A DNA stretch of 64,000 nt from an uncultured Octadecabacter sp. (GCA_937891785.1 CALAGN010000040.1:62001-126000); one strand, 5' to 3'. Shown: positions 17,077 to 26,075, counted from the first letter of the stretch. Numbers and translations are program-made. The notes: generated by a model not told the origin, from the letters alone.

Positions 17077-17773
17077 TGCCCACGCGCCTCATTCACCTTG
17101 CGCTGTCGGACCTCAACCGCGCCTTGGATTGCCGCGAGGGATTGGGTCAGGATATCGCGGTTCTCTTCCCATTCACCAAGCGGGTGACCGGGTATCAGCA
17201 CGGCGCACGTCCAGGGCTGCGTCATAAGCCTCTATTGCGCGGGTCAGGCGGTCATTGCAGGGTTCGCGGATCGCCAAAGCATGCAAGGAGTTGGCAAGGT
17301 TCATCTGCACCTTGGCGGCCTGTTCACCGTCACGGATCTGTTCCCGCAACAAGGCTTCGACCCGATCAAAGCGGGTAGCAGCGCAACTTCGGCCTTGGCG
17401 GGCAATAAATCCGCCATGCGTTTACCATCAAGACGCCCGCTGACAACTTCGCTCGGGCGCAGTTTGATATGGGGCAGAACCTGATCAAAGCTCGCCATCG
17501 TGCTTTCGCGCATCGCGTCATTGGCGTGCATTGGCGGATCAGACCTTCCGGATCTTTTTCGATCTGTTTGCGAAACAAGGCCAATATTTGCTCGGCGATT
17601 TTGCGTTTTTCATCCGACAGATGTGCGATCAGACGTCCGGCCCCAAGCGAGGTTCGCACCGTTCCCGGTGGCGGCACGACGCCGGTGCTGGCCGAAAAGG
17701 CGAAAATCGACGCACCCATAAGGATGGTCGAAAAATTACCCAAGGCTTCGCCGGTTTTGAAAAGTCTGAACAT
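17073..17773 (-). pseudogene. Gene with three frameshifts, alpha-helical protein of unknown function
   Basis: From ATG 17773 (preceded by GGGGGACGGA) the frame reads MFRLFKTGEALGNFSTILMGASIF, a hydrophobic stretch, then LIAHLSDEKRKIAEQILALF to KDPEGLIR. Coding potential then jumps to a second frame (AMRESTMASFDQVLPHIKLRP to LLPAKAEVA), to a third (TRFDRVEALLREQIRDGEQAA, NLANSLHALAIREP, AIEAYDAALDVRRAD), and finally to a fourth segment (HPLGEWEENRDILTQSLAAI to VNEARGQ) ending TGA 17073-17075. Restored, it would be a helical protein of about 230 residues with a TPR-like middle and an N-terminal membrane anchor. The ORF track shows only two pieces. I do not recognise the family. Confidence 0.7.
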
Positions 17774-17846
17774 TCCGTCCCCCAAAGCCAAAGGTGGCAG
17801 GGATACGGGGCAGCTGACAAGGGGTACGTGCGCTAAATGTCGGGCT

Positions 17847-18032
17847 TTATTTGACTAAGCGCGCGGCTTTGGACGCCGCCAAGATTTCCTCGGCGATTTC
17901 GGCTGCTTCGTCGGGATCAAAATCCATCGGAATTTCGATGCCGTTTCCTACGATGAAAATGCGCACCATGCCTTGATCGGTCGGACCGATCTGCATGTCG
18001 GCTTCGATGTCGCGTTCGGTGTCGATGCCCAT
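17847..18032 (-). CDS. DUF6324-type small acidic protein
   Basis: A 61-residue protein, MGIDTERDIEADMQIGPTDQ then GMVRIFIVGNGIEIPMDFDP and DEAAEIAEEILAASKAARL. The sequence resembles the short, strongly conserved Rhodobacteraceae family DUF6324 as I recall it. It is predicted cytoplasmic, with a small beta segment followed by an acidic amphipathic helix. GAGGCC lies just upstream of the ATG. No function is known. It is monocistronic between the decayed TPR-like gene and tRNA-His. Confidence 0.7.
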   Translation of the reverse strand: MGIDTERDIEADMQIGPTDQGMVRIFIVGNGIEIPMDFDPDEAAEIAEEILAASKAARLVK

Positions 18033-18173
18033 GCTGGCCTCCTATATGAACTGTGGATGGCTTAGCGCGGCGCGGGCTGGATTGGCAAGGGCCGCGCAAT
18101 CAAGCAGCGGCGTCGATTTCATGTGTCTGGTGACTTGCATTCATCTGGCATGGGCGCTAAATCGACCTCGTGT

Positions 18174-18250
18174 GCCGCCTTAGCTCAGTTGGTTAGAGCA
18201 CTGGTTTGTGGAACCAGGGGTCCCCCGTTCAAGCCGGGGAGGCGGTACCA
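18174..18250 (+). tRNA. tRNA-His (GTG)
   Basis: A complete 77-base cloverleaf: acceptor GCCGCCT with AGGCGGT, D arm GCTC...GAGC, anticodon stem CTGGT/ACCAG with loop TTGTGGA (anticodon GTG, histidine), T arm CCCCG-TTCAAGC-CGGGG, then A73 and encoded CCA. The base before G1 is T, so no G-1 is encoded, and the first pair is G1-T72. Loss of G-1 together with A73 is the known peculiarity of tRNA-His in a large alphaproteobacterial clade. Confidence 0.95.
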
Positions 18251-18270
18251 TTCCTCCACTTAGCTGGACA

Positions 18271-19326
18271 ATGGTTGATCCGGCGCCTCATTCGCCGGAA
18301 CGGGCCATGCCCCCATTGTTAGCGACCCTTTTTATTTCGGCCCTTGGCATTGGCACATTCAAGCTGGCGCATCTGCCGCTGCCGTGGCTTCTGGGCCCGA
18401 TGCTGGGGTGTTTGATCGCGGCACTTGCTGGTGTGAACTTGCGCGGCGCGCCGCGCGCCAGCACGGTGATGCGCACGGTTTTGGGTGTGGCAGTCGGCGC
18501 GACGATTACGCCTGCGCTGTTCGGCCAGCTTGGCGGGATGATTTACACGCTGGCCCTGATGCCGGTGCTGGTGATCTGTATCGGTGCGGTGGGGTATCCG
18601 TTTTTCCGCCGCGTTTTCGGGTTTGACCATGCCACCGCATTCTATTCAGCGATGCCCGGTGGCTTGCAGGATATGCTGCTGTTTGGCGAAGAAGCGGGCG
18701 GTGATGTGCGCGCGCTTTCCCTGATCCACGCGACCCGCGTGTTGATTGTGGTGACGCTACTGCCGTTTGTTTTTGCCTATTGGTTTGATGCGGATTTGAA
18801 CGCGCCGGTGGGCGCGCCGATCACGTCGATTCCAGTGCAAGAATTGTTGATCATGGCTGCAGCAGGGCTGGTTGGATGGCAAGGTGCCAAGGCCATCGGT
18901 ATGTTCGGCGCATCCATCCTTGGGCCACTGTTTTTGACGGCGGCGCTGTCGCTGGCAGGGGTGATCCACTTTCGCCCACCCGCCGAGGCGATACAGGCCG
19001 CGCAGTTCTTTATCGGCTTCACGGTTGGTGTGAAATACGCAGGCATCAGCTGGCGCGAACTGCGCGTGGATGTGGCTGCGGGCGTGGGTTACACGCTGAT
19101 CATTCTTGCCATTTCGTCGGCGTTCGCCGTCGTGGTGATCAATATGGGTTGGCTGCCCGTGACCGAGGCCATTCTGGCATTTTCACCCGGTGGTCAGGCG
19201 GAAATGGCGATTGTTGCGCTGGTGGCGGGGGCAGATGCAGCGGTGGTTGTGGCGCACCATTTGATCCGGATCGTCTTTGTGATCCTTGGCGCGCCGTTTC
19301 TAAGCGGTATGTTCAAGCGCGACTAG
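18271..19326 (+). CDS. AbrB-family integral membrane protein
   Basis: About 351 residues with around ten hydrophobic segments. LPLPWLLGPMLGCLIAALAG, the FYSAMPGGLQDMLLFGEEAG motif and the late FSPGGQAEMAIVALVAGADA motif mark the AbrB membrane family (sometimes labelled ammonia monooxygenase), a duplicated transporter-like fold named after a regulator of aidB. The track start at 18208 is inside tRNA-His, so it is rejected. ATG 18271 and ATG 18307 are both possible and neither has a clear ribosome-binding site. Substrate unknown. Its 3' end overlaps the DUF4387 gene by four bases, tail to tail. Confidence 0.8.
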   Translation: MVDPAPHSPERAMPPLLATLFISALGIGTFKLAHLPLPWLLGPMLGCLIAALAGVNLRGAPRASTVMRTVLGVAVGATITPALFGQLGGMIYTLALMPVLVICIGAVGYPFFRRVFGFDHATAFYSAMPGGLQDMLLFGEEAGGDVRALSLIHATRVLIVVTLLPFVFAYWFDADLNAPVGAPITSIPVQELLIMAAAGLVGWQGAKAIGMFGASILGPLFLTAALSLAGVIHFRPPAEAIQAAQFFIGFTVGVKYAGISWRELRVDVAAGVGYTLIILAISSAFAVVVINMGWLPVTEAILAFSPGGQAEMAIVALVAGADAAVVVAHHLIRIVFVILGAPFLSGMFKRD

Positions 19327-19625
19327 TTAACATCCAGTTCGGCCACGAGGGGACCCCAGCCCGCACCGTGCATGTCGCGATCATCGCGCGCCCCTTGGAT
19401 CGTTGGACGCGGCATGCTGAATTTGATCACGTTCAGATCAGGGATATCAAAGCGTTTGATCTGATCCGATGAAATCTGGAACAGCGTCGCGACGCGATCC
19501 GTGCTGAGGTTGTCCCTGAGCTGTTCAAACGCCTTGGGCGTACCGCAGAAAATATCGACGGTTAGCCAAAACGGACCCGCGTTTTTTGATCGCACTTTCT
19601 GGGCAATTTCGCCAACGCTAGACAT
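19323..19625 (-). CDS. DUF4387 (AtuA-associated) protein
   Basis: A 100-residue protein, SSVGEIAQKVRSKNAGPFWL then TVDIFCGTPKAFEQL and VIKFSMPRPTIQGARDDRDM. This is the DUF4387 family, which almost always sits directly downstream of an AtuA/DUF1446 gene and is presumed to be a small subunit or assembly partner of it. The ATG overlaps the AtuA-like gene by eight bases, indicating translational coupling. It is the last gene of the minus-strand tctCBA operon. Confidence 0.85.
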   Translation of the reverse strand: MSSVGEIAQKVRSKNAGPFWLTVDIFCGTPKAFEQLRDNLSTDRVATLFQISSDQIKRFDIPDLNVIKFSMPRPTIQGARDDRDMHGAGWGPLVAELDVN

Positions 19626-20958
19626 CGGTCACCTCCAGCCGGAAGGCATCCATTGGGTCGGCCAGTTCCATTACATGGTGCAGGACGAATTCATAGGCCG
19701 CGCCACGGTCGATTTCAGCCGGGGAGAACGGGAACGCGAAGGTGGGCATCGGTTCGTTATTACTCAGCGCGTGGTGCAACAGATAGGGGTTCATCAGTTT
19801 TGCAAGCGTCGCCGCCGTCTGCTGATCAGGCGCTGTCAGGATTGCCAGAACGCCCAGTTCGACTGTGTCGGCGGTGCGTGTTTCCAGCGCTCCAAGGGTC
19901 GCGTTGCGCCCTATAATGCGCAGTTCGGCAGACCAAGTGGCTGGGTCCAGCCCCATACGATCTGTCACCTTGGACTTGTGGTGGTTGAGGATGTCGTCGC
20001 ACCAAGCCTGCGCGTTCGCCACGTAATGTGCGTCACGCAGGATCGCGATGGCGATGGTCTGGTAGCCGGTGATCCGGGCCCCTTCGAGTTTAACTGTATA
20101 CTTGTCCGAAGGCACCCATGTGGATCCTTCCACGCGCACGGTCGTGTCGTTCTTGGCGGTATAGGTCGCGCCCGTCACGTCAAGATGGCCGCCCGGTTCA
20201 TAAAGGATGAACGGATCGGAGTTTTCATAAAGCATATGCGCGCTTACGGTGTGCGGAGTGGCGCGGGTGTCGTCGGCCAGCGGTGTGATCGTGAAACCAT
20301 CAGCATCAAAGTCGATCATGATGACGCCAGTGGCGGAATTGGTCGTGCAGATTGCGCCGCATTCGCCGATCTTGGCACCGTGCCAAGCGCCGCCTGCACT
20401 ATCGCCGTTCTGCAAGGGCAGGGCGGCAATGATGGCAGTGTCGGTGGTGCGCCCCGCGATGACGATGTCCGCACCCGTGTTCAGCGCGACCTGAATTTGT
20501 TCTACGCCTGCGAGGGCGACGATATGCTCGCAACTGGCGATCGTCGCGGCGTCCACGTCGGGAGCGGCTGACAGGGGAGTGATCTGTGTCCGGGCGATGA
20601 CTTGCGGGTCTTGCTCGCTATAGAGGCGCGCGATCTTGGCGCTTTGACCCAGTTCGGACAGGATTTCGATTGTGATGTCGTAGAGCCAATCAACCATGCT
20701 GTCCGTGCCGCAGGTACCCGCCGTACCGATGACCAGTGGACAGCCTGCCTTTGTGCGCGCTTGGATCAGCCCGCGCCATTCGACCTTGGTGCTTTCGCGG
20801 GCGTATTTCGACACGCCCCGCCCAAGGTAGGAGGGCCCACTATCCGTGGACCCCCCGTCAATTGCGATCAGGTCGGGTTTGGCCGCAACCGCGCGATCAA
20901 GCGCCGCCTTGTCATAGCCAAGGCCAAGCGCGCCCGAAGGGATCAGAACCCGCACCAT
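19618..20958 (-). CDS. AtuA-like (DUF1446) acyclic terpene utilisation family protein
   Basis: A 446-residue protein. The N-terminal MVRVLIPSGALGLGYDKAAL, AIDGGSTDSGPSYLG and LVIGTAGTCGTDSMVDWL segments, then NTGADIVIAGRTTDTAIIAA and YENSDPFILYEPGGHLD, are diagnostic of the AtuA/DUF1446 family. AtuA is required for citronellol and geraniol catabolism in Pseudomonas, but its reaction is not settled, and most homologues stand beside tripartite tricarboxylate transporters as here. The ATG overlaps the tctA stop by one base (TAATG). It is a likely catabolic enzyme for whatever TctABC imports. Confidence 0.88.
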   Translation of the reverse strand: MVRVLIPSGALGLGYDKAALDRAVAAKPDLIAIDGGSTDSGPSYLGRGVSKYARESTKVEWRGLIQARTKAGCPLVIGTAGTCGTDSMVDWLYDITIEILSELGQSAKIARLYSEQDPQVIARTQITPLSAAPDVDAATIASCEHIVALAGVEQIQVALNTGADIVIAGRTTDTAIIAALPLQNGDSAGGAWHGAKIGECGAICTTNSATGVIMIDFDADGFTITPLADDTRATPHTVSAHMLYENSDPFILYEPGGHLDVTGATYTAKNDTTVRVEGSTWVPSDKYTVKLEGARITGYQTIAIAILRDAHYVANAQAWCDDILNHHKSKVTDRMGLDPATWSAELRIIGRNATLGALETRTADTVELGVLAILTAPDQQTAATLAKLMNPYLLHHALSNNEPMPTFAFPFSPAEIDRGAAYEFVLHHVMELADPMDAFRLEVTDV

Positions 20959-22490
20959 TAGTCAGACACAGCCTGTGGTTTGGTCAGGACCTTGCGCAGG
21001 AAGATTGGCGCAAAGAAACCCAACACGGCGGCGATCAGCAGGCACAGGGCAATCACCGACAGGTCGGTCGTATCGCTTGGGCGTGTGTAAATCAGCCCCC
21101 ACGCGCTGCCGTCAGACAGAACCATCGCATCACGGAGCTGTTTCTCCATCTGGTGGCCCAGCAGGATGCCAAGGATCACCGGAACCGTCGGGATATCCAG
21201 CTTGCGTAACAGATAGCCGAGCACACCGAATGCGACGACCAGCAACAGGTCAAAGTAGCTGCCTGTCAGCGAATAGATTCCCACAAAGCTGATCATCGTA
21301 ACACCCGGCAACAGAATCGCGGGTGGCACTTGTAAGACTCGCACAAAGATTTTCACCATCGGCACGTTCATGATCAGCAGCACGACGTTGGCGATCAAGA
21401 GCGATGCGATCAACCCCCAAACGACGTCGGGACGTTCTGTGAATAAGGTCGGACCGGGGGTGATGTTGAGCGTAACCAGCACCGCCAGCAAGACGGCCGT
21501 CGTCCCTGAACCGGGCACGCCCAGCGTCAGCATTGGCACCAACGCACCACCGGCGGCGGCGTTATTGCCCGCCTCTGGGGCGGCGACACCTTTGGGCACA
21601 CCTGTGCCAAAGCCGCCTTTTTCACCCGCGATGGATTTCTCCATCATATAGGTCATGAAGCTGCCAAGGCTGGCACCCGCACCGGGCAAAACGCCCGCGA
21701 AAAAGCCCACGAAACTTGACCGCAGCATGGTCCAACGTGTGTCCCAGATATCAGCCCAAGGCACGCGAACCTTGCCGACTTTCACACCCACGGCGGATGA
21801 TTTCCCGTGGCTTTCGATGAAAAAGAAAATCTCAGATACGGCGAACAGCCCGACAATGGCGACTAGAAAATCAATGCCGTCATAAAGGTGCAGGTTGCCC
21901 CCCGTCATGCGGGGCAGGCCAGAATTGGGATCAAGGCCGATCATCGCGATCATCAGGCCGATACAAGATGCCAGTGCCGCCTTGGCTTGGTTATTGGACG
22001 AAATGCCGCCCAAGGTGGCAAAGGCCAGCAGATAAAGCGCGAAGTATTCGCCGGGGCCAAATTCATAGGCGACGCGGCTAAGAAGCGGGGCCAAAAGCAT
22101 CAGTCCGATTGTGGCCAGCAAAGCGCCGACAAAGCTTGCGACGCCGGAAATGACCAGCGCGTCAGCGGCGCGCCCGTTCTTTGCCATCGGATACCCGTCA
22201 AGGGTCGTCATCAGGGCCGGTTCATCGCCCGGAATATTGAGCAGGATCGAGCTGATCCGCCCGCCATACATCGCGCCGTAATAGATTGATGTGAGCAGCA
22301 CGAGGGCGGCCACAGCATCAAGCTGCAGCGAGAAGGTAATAGGGATCATGATCGCAACACCGTTCGCAGGGCCAAGGCCCGGCAGCGCGCCGACTATTGT
22401 GCCGATAAAGCAGCCGAGAATTGCAAGGAACAGCGTGTAGGGCGAAAAAGCGATCGAAAAGCCAAGCGCGAGATTATCAAAAAGTTCCAT
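20958..22490 (-). CDS. tctA: Tripartite tricarboxylate transporter large permease TctA
   Basis: About 510 residues with roughly 11-12 membrane segments. FIGTIVGALPGLGPANGVAI is the hallmark TctA motif near residue 40, and GVLPGAGASLGSFMTYMMEK is the second conserved half-repeat motif, followed by GVAAPEAGNNAAAGGALVPM and LTLGVPGSGTTAVLL. TctA is the channel-forming subunit that couples ion flux to carboxylate uptake. I choose ATG 22490, which overlaps the tctB stop (ATGA), over the track start at 22499. It is part of tctC-tctB-tctA-atuA-DUF4387. Confidence 0.93.
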   Translation of the reverse strand: MELFDNLALGFSIAFSPYTLFLAILGCFIGTIVGALPGLGPANGVAIMIPITFSLQLDAVAALVLLTSIYYGAMYGGRISSILLNIPGDEPALMTTLDGYPMAKNGRAADALVISGVASFVGALLATIGLMLLAPLLSRVAYEFGPGEYFALYLLAFATLGGISSNNQAKAALASCIGLMIAMIGLDPNSGLPRMTGGNLHLYDGIDFLVAIVGLFAVSEIFFFIESHGKSSAVGVKVGKVRVPWADIWDTRWTMLRSSFVGFFAGVLPGAGASLGSFMTYMMEKSIAGEKGGFGTGVPKGVAAPEAGNNAAAGGALVPMLTLGVPGSGTTAVLLAVLVTLNITPGPTLFTERPDVVWGLIASLLIANVVLLIMNVPMVKIFVRVLQVPPAILLPGVTMISFVGIYSLTGSYFDLLLVVAFGVLGYLLRKLDIPTVPVILGILLGHQMEKQLRDAMVLSDGSAWGLIYTRPSDTTDLSVIALCLLIAAVLGFFAPIFLRKVLTKPQAVSD

Positions 22491-22933
22491 CAGAACCACC
22501 CCCGTGGAAAGCCGACAAGGCCCAGATCAAGAATGAATTTGAACAGAACGAACAAGCCAGCCGAAAGGCCAAGACCCGTGAGGACTGCGGCAACTGGTTT
22601 GGGCGTAATCTGGTAGCTGAGTGCGCCCGCGACGATCGCCGTGGGGATCAAAAAACCCAATGGGCGCAACGCATAGGCGTATCCCACCAGCAGCACGATC
22701 GAGATCAGGATCGAACCGACTGTCCATAAAACAGGCCAGTCCGGCTCTTCGTCAGGGCGTAGGATCATCACGACGCAGCAGATGACTGCAACGGAAGCCA
22801 CGCCGATCGGAAAGGCCTTCGATCCGACGGGATCGGCAAGAAAACTGACCTGAATCTGGAGGGCGCTCGCGATATACACGAGCGCCACACAGATCATGGC
22901 CAGACCGAATATGCGGTCTGACAAGCGCGCCAT
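22490..22933 (-). CDS. tctB: Tripartite tricarboxylate transporter small permease TctB
   Basis: A 147-residue protein with four hydrophobic segments (IFGLAMICVALVYIASALQI, FPIGVASVAVICCVVMIL, LWTVGSILISIVLLVGYAYA and a C-terminal pair), the size and topology of TctB. DPVGSKAFPIGVA is close to the conserved segment after the first helix. The small subunit supports the TctA channel. The gene sits two bases after tctC and overlaps tctA by three bases, so all three transporter genes are tightly coupled. Confidence 0.88.
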   Translation of the reverse strand: MARLSDRIFGLAMICVALVYIASALQIQVSFLADPVGSKAFPIGVASVAVICCVVMILRPDEEPDWPVLWTVGSILISIVLLVGYAYALRPLGFLIPTAIVAGALSYQITPKPVAAVLTGLGLSAGLFVLFKFILDLGLVGFPRGWF

Positions 22934-22934
22934 C

Positions 22935-23897
22935 TTACTGGATCACGCCGATTTCGCGGCTCAGCTCTTCGGTGCTGGCCACAACGCCGTCAATCCACGA
23001 CTGGAAATCGCCACCGACTTTGGTGAACGGGGCAAGACCGTTGTCCATCATTGCCTGCTGCCATGCATCGCTGGCTGCGACTGCTGCCAGACGGTCGGCC
23101 CAGACCTGGAATTCCTCGTCGGAAATATCCAAGGGCACGTAAAGACCACGCCAGTTCACGGCGACAACGTCATAGCCCTGCTCTATAGCAGTTGGGATAT
23201 CTTCGAAACCAGGCACGCGTTCTTCGGTCAGAACGGCCAGTACACGCACGTCACCGGACTGAACAAATCCAACGATTTCGGACATGTCACCAGTCATCGC
23301 TTGGGTAAAGCCACCAATTGTCTGGGTGATCGCATCTGCGCCACCGTCAACACCGATGTATTTCACCTGCGTGATATCTTCGAGGCCAGCAGCCTTGAGG
23401 ATTTGCAGCGGCTTGAGGTGGTCAAACCCGCCAACAGCCGAGCCGCCAGCAAAGGCAACCGAGCTTGGATCGGCCAGAACGGCATCAACCAGATCGTTCA
23501 GTGTTTGGAACGGGCTGTCTGCTGCGACGACAATAACGCCCGGATCGGCACCGATGGCGCCAACAAAGCGCACCTGATCGGCGGTCGCACCGCCATAGGC
23601 GTTTTGTGCCAAACGGGTTGTGGTTGCCGAAGATGCAGCAATGATCAGGTCAGCATCGCTTGAGCGTTCGGTGACAACGTGGCTAAATGCCAAACCGCCG
23701 CCAGCGCCAGCCATGTTGGTAACCTGAACGGGGCTATCGACTTCGCCGATGTCGAACAGAATCTTGCCGATCTGGCGGCAGGTGAAATCCCAGCCACCGC
23801 CGGGGTTTGCCGGTGCGATGCACTCGGCGGCCATGGCAGATGTGCCAAGGGTTATGGCGGCGCCAGTGACCAGCGCCTTAAAAGTTAACTTGTTCAT
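22935..23897 (-). CDS. tctC: Tripartite tricarboxylate transporter periplasmic receptor TctC (Bug family)
   Basis: A 320-residue protein with a Sec signal peptide (LVTGAAITLGTSAMA before AECIAPANPGGGWD). The mature N-terminus with PANPGGGWDFTCRQIGKIL is the Bug-family ligand loop, and VTNMAGAGGGLAFSHV corresponds to the second binding strand-loop. Bug receptors bind organic acids such as citrate or propionate-type carboxylates and deliver them to TctAB. It is the first gene of the operon and is divergent from tctD across about 130 bases. Confidence 0.9.
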   Translation of the reverse strand: MNKLTFKALVTGAAITLGTSAMAAECIAPANPGGGWDFTCRQIGKILFDIGEVDSPVQVTNMAGAGGGLAFSHVVTERSSDADLIIAASSATTTRLAQNAYGGATADQVRFVGAIGADPGVIVVAADSPFQTLNDLVDAVLADPSSVAFAGGSAVGGFDHLKPLQILKAAGLEDITQVKYIGVDGGADAITQTIGGFTQAMTGDMSEIVGFVQSGDVRVLAVLTEERVPGFEDIPTAIEQGYDVVAVNWRGLYVPLDISDEEFQVWADRLAAVAASDAWQQAMMDNGLAPFTKVGGDFQSWIDGVVASTEELSREIGVIQ

Positions 23898-23981
23898 TTA
23901 GGGTCTCCTCCCAGAGATTTCGTGCAGGGCTGGCGACAATTGCAACAGCCCCTTGCAGATGCGCAGGATTTCGCTTCAACC

Positions 23982-23997
23982 TGACATGAACCTGTCA
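23982..23997. promoter_or_regulatory. Inverted repeat in the tctC-tctD divergent promoter region
   Basis: TGACATGAACCTGTCA is a 5-6-5 inverted repeat (TGACA and TGTCA) about 30 bases upstream of the tctD start and 85 bases upstream of tctC. It is a candidate binding site for the response regulator TctD. OmpR-type regulators more often use direct repeats, so the assignment is tentative. Confidence 0.3.
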
Positions 23998-24027
23998 CGG
24001 ACGAAAATAAACAAAGAGGAGGGTGCG

Positions 24028-24693
24028 ATGCGATTTCTGCTGGTCGAAGATAACACCGACCTCGCACAGTCGGTGCAGACCCGCCTAAGCATGGACGGGC
24101 ATGGTGTTGACTGGGCCCCGACCCTGCAAAGCGCCGAAGACCATTTAGGCAGTGCAACCTATGATCTGATTTTGCTCGATATCATGCTGCCAGACGGTGA
24201 CGGGCGCGACTTTTTGGCGGCCCACAGGCGTGCAAAACGCGACACGCCAGTGATCGTGATGACGGCGCGATCTGCGGTGACGGATCGGGTTGCCTTACTA
24301 GACAGCGGTGCCGATGATTATGTCACAAAACCTTTTGATTTCGCCGAGTTAGAGGCGCGCGTGCGGGCAGTCTTGCGCCGCCGGTCAGGTGTCGCACAGA
24401 CCACGCGCAGCTACGCTGATCTGGTGTTTGATCCGCTCTCGGCCACCGTGGTGGTGAACGGCGATGCGCGGGAATTGCGCAACCGCGAACTGCGTCTGTT
24501 CGAGGTGCTTTTGTCCGCACCAGACCGGATTTTCTCCAAGGCGCAATTGTGTGATCGGCTGTTTTCCTACGCCGAGACCGTCACCGATAACGCTATCGAA
24601 GTTTACGTGGGCCGGTTGCGTCGCAAGCTGGATGGCAGCCGTGCGCGGATCGAAACGGTGCGCGGTGTCGGCTATCGGCTGACCCAAACATGA
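24028..24693 (+). CDS. tctD: Two-component response regulator TctD (OmpR family)
   Basis: A 221-residue protein from ATG 24028 with AGAGGAGG upstream; the track start at 23953 is rejected. Residues 1 to about 115 form a receiver domain (MRFLLVEDNTDLAQSV, phospho-acceptor Asp in LILLDIMLPDGDG, VMTARS, DYVTKPFD). About 125-220 form a winged-helix DNA-binding domain ending with NAIEVYVGRLRRKLDG and RGVGYRLTQT. Position beside tctE and divergent from tctC indicates control of the tctCBA operon in response to the extracellular substrate. Confidence 0.92.
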   Translation: MRFLLVEDNTDLAQSVQTRLSMDGHGVDWAPTLQSAEDHLGSATYDLILLDIMLPDGDGRDFLAAHRRAKRDTPVIVMTARSAVTDRVALLDSGADDYVTKPFDFAELEARVRAVLRRRSGVAQTTRSYADLVFDPLSATVVVNGDARELRNRELRLFEVLLSAPDRIFSKAQLCDRLFSYAETVTDNAIEVYVGRLRRKLDGSRARIETVRGVGYRLTQT

Positions 24694-26075
24694 GCAGCGC
24701 ACGCGCCACGTCGCCATCGATTCGCCAGCGCCTTGTGTTGCAGCTTGTCGTCGTTGCGGCGCTTTTGTCGGGACTGCTGTATCTGTCGGTGCGCACGGTT
24801 GCGGACGCCGCCGTGGAAACCACGCAAGACAGTATTCTGGGCGCGGCCACGACAACCATTGCGGATGAACTGCGTGGTGGTGAAGACGGGATCGAGGTCG
24901 ATATTCCCTACACCGCGTTTTCGATGTTGGGGGCGATCGGGCAGGACCGGGTTTTTTATCGCATCATGGTCGGCAATCAGACAGTTACCGGATATGATGA
25001 TCTGCCCGCACCTGATGGGACAGCCTCGGGGCTTGAGCCACGCTATTACAGCCGCCCGTTTCGCGATGTTGACCTGCGGATTGCCGCTGTGTCACGCACC
25101 GTTCTGGTGCAGGGGCGCGCGGTTGAGGCGGTGATTATCGTCGGCCAGACCCGCCAGGGCCAAGCGGCGATTGTGGCCAATATGGCGAACCGTGCGGCGG
25201 CCCTTGGATTGGGGTTCTTTGTGGTGGCGACGCTGTTGTCCATCCTGACAGCGGGCACAGTGCTGCGCCCGATCAACCGTCTGGCGGAAGCCGTGGGGCG
25301 GCGCGGCCCTCAAGACCTGCGCCCGATCCATCGTGACGCGCCGCGCGAACTTGCACCGTTTGTTACGGCTTTGAACGGGTTTATCACCCGCCTTGGCGGC
25401 GCGTTGTCGCGCACCGAAACGTTTATTGCCGAAGCCGCACATCATATCCGCACGCCGCTTGCCACGGTGCGGGCCCAAGCCGAAATCGCCCTGCGCCAAA
25501 CCAACGATGATGCGACGCGCACCGCGTTGCGCAGTGTGGTGCGGGCTGTGGATGCTTCGGCGCGATCTGCGGGGCAATTGCTGGATCATGCAACCGTGGT
25601 TTATCGCACCGATCAGCGCACCGATGAACGCCTTGATCTGGGCGCGCTGACACGTGACATCGCACGCGCGTTCGAGCCCACAGCCGATCTGCGCGAGATC
25701 GTGATTGCGCTGGATGTGCCCGTTGATCCGGTTCAGGTCACGGGTGACCGCCTGCTTTTGGAAAGCGCGCTGCGCAATCTGGTTGATAACGCGATTAAAT
25801 ACGCGGACCCCGAAACGCAGGTTGATATCGCGCTAAAGCTTGGTGACGGCCGCGCAGAAATCTTGGTTTGTGACCGTGGGCGCGGGTTGTCGGGCGTACA
25901 GGCGCAGGCCCTCACGAAGCGGTTTCAGCGCGGTGAAAATGTCGGCGATGTGGTTGGCTCGGGTCTGGGTCTGACCATCGTCAACGAGGTCGCCCAAGCT
26001 GCGGGCGGCAGTTTTGATATTGTGAACCGCAAAGGAGGTGGCGCGTGCGCAACCCTGCAATTACCGCTGTCCTAA
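24690..26075 (+). CDS. tctE: Sensor histidine kinase TctE
   Basis: A 461-residue protein whose ATG overlaps the tctD stop. It has a membrane span near residues 15-35, a periplasmic sensory region of about 130 residues, a second span near residue 175 (ALGLGFFVVATLLSILTAGT), a short linker, then the H-box EAAHHIRTPLATVRAQAEIA, N-box NLVDNAIKYA, and G-boxes DRGRGLSG and VGSGLGLTIV. It phosphorylates TctD. The following binding-protein gene begins 31 bases inside its 3' end. Confidence 0.92.
   Translation: MSSARATSPSIRQRLVLQLVVVAALLSGLLYLSVRTVADAAVETTQDSILGAATTTIADELRGGEDGIEVDIPYTAFSMLGAIGQDRVFYRIMVGNQTVTGYDDLPAPDGTASGLEPRYYSRPFRDVDLRIAAVSRTVLVQGRAVEAVIIVGQTRQGQAAIVANMANRAAALGLGFFVVATLLSILTAGTVLRPINRLAEAVGRRGPQDLRPIHRDAPRELAPFVTALNGFITRLGGALSRTETFIAEAAHHIRTPLATVRAQAEIALRQTNDDATRTALRSVVRAVDASARSAGQLLDHATVVYRTDQRTDERLDLGALTRDIARAFEPTADLREIVIALDVPVDPVQVTGDRLLLESALRNLVDNAIKYADPETQVDIALKLGDGRAEILVCDRGRGLSGVQAQALTKRFQRGENVGDVVGSGLGLTIVNEVAQAAGGSFDIVNRKGGGACATLQLPLS

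Noticed and set aside
19501-20571. 356-residue plus-strand ORF
   Set aside because: Shadow of the AtuA-like and DUF4387 genes on the minus strand.
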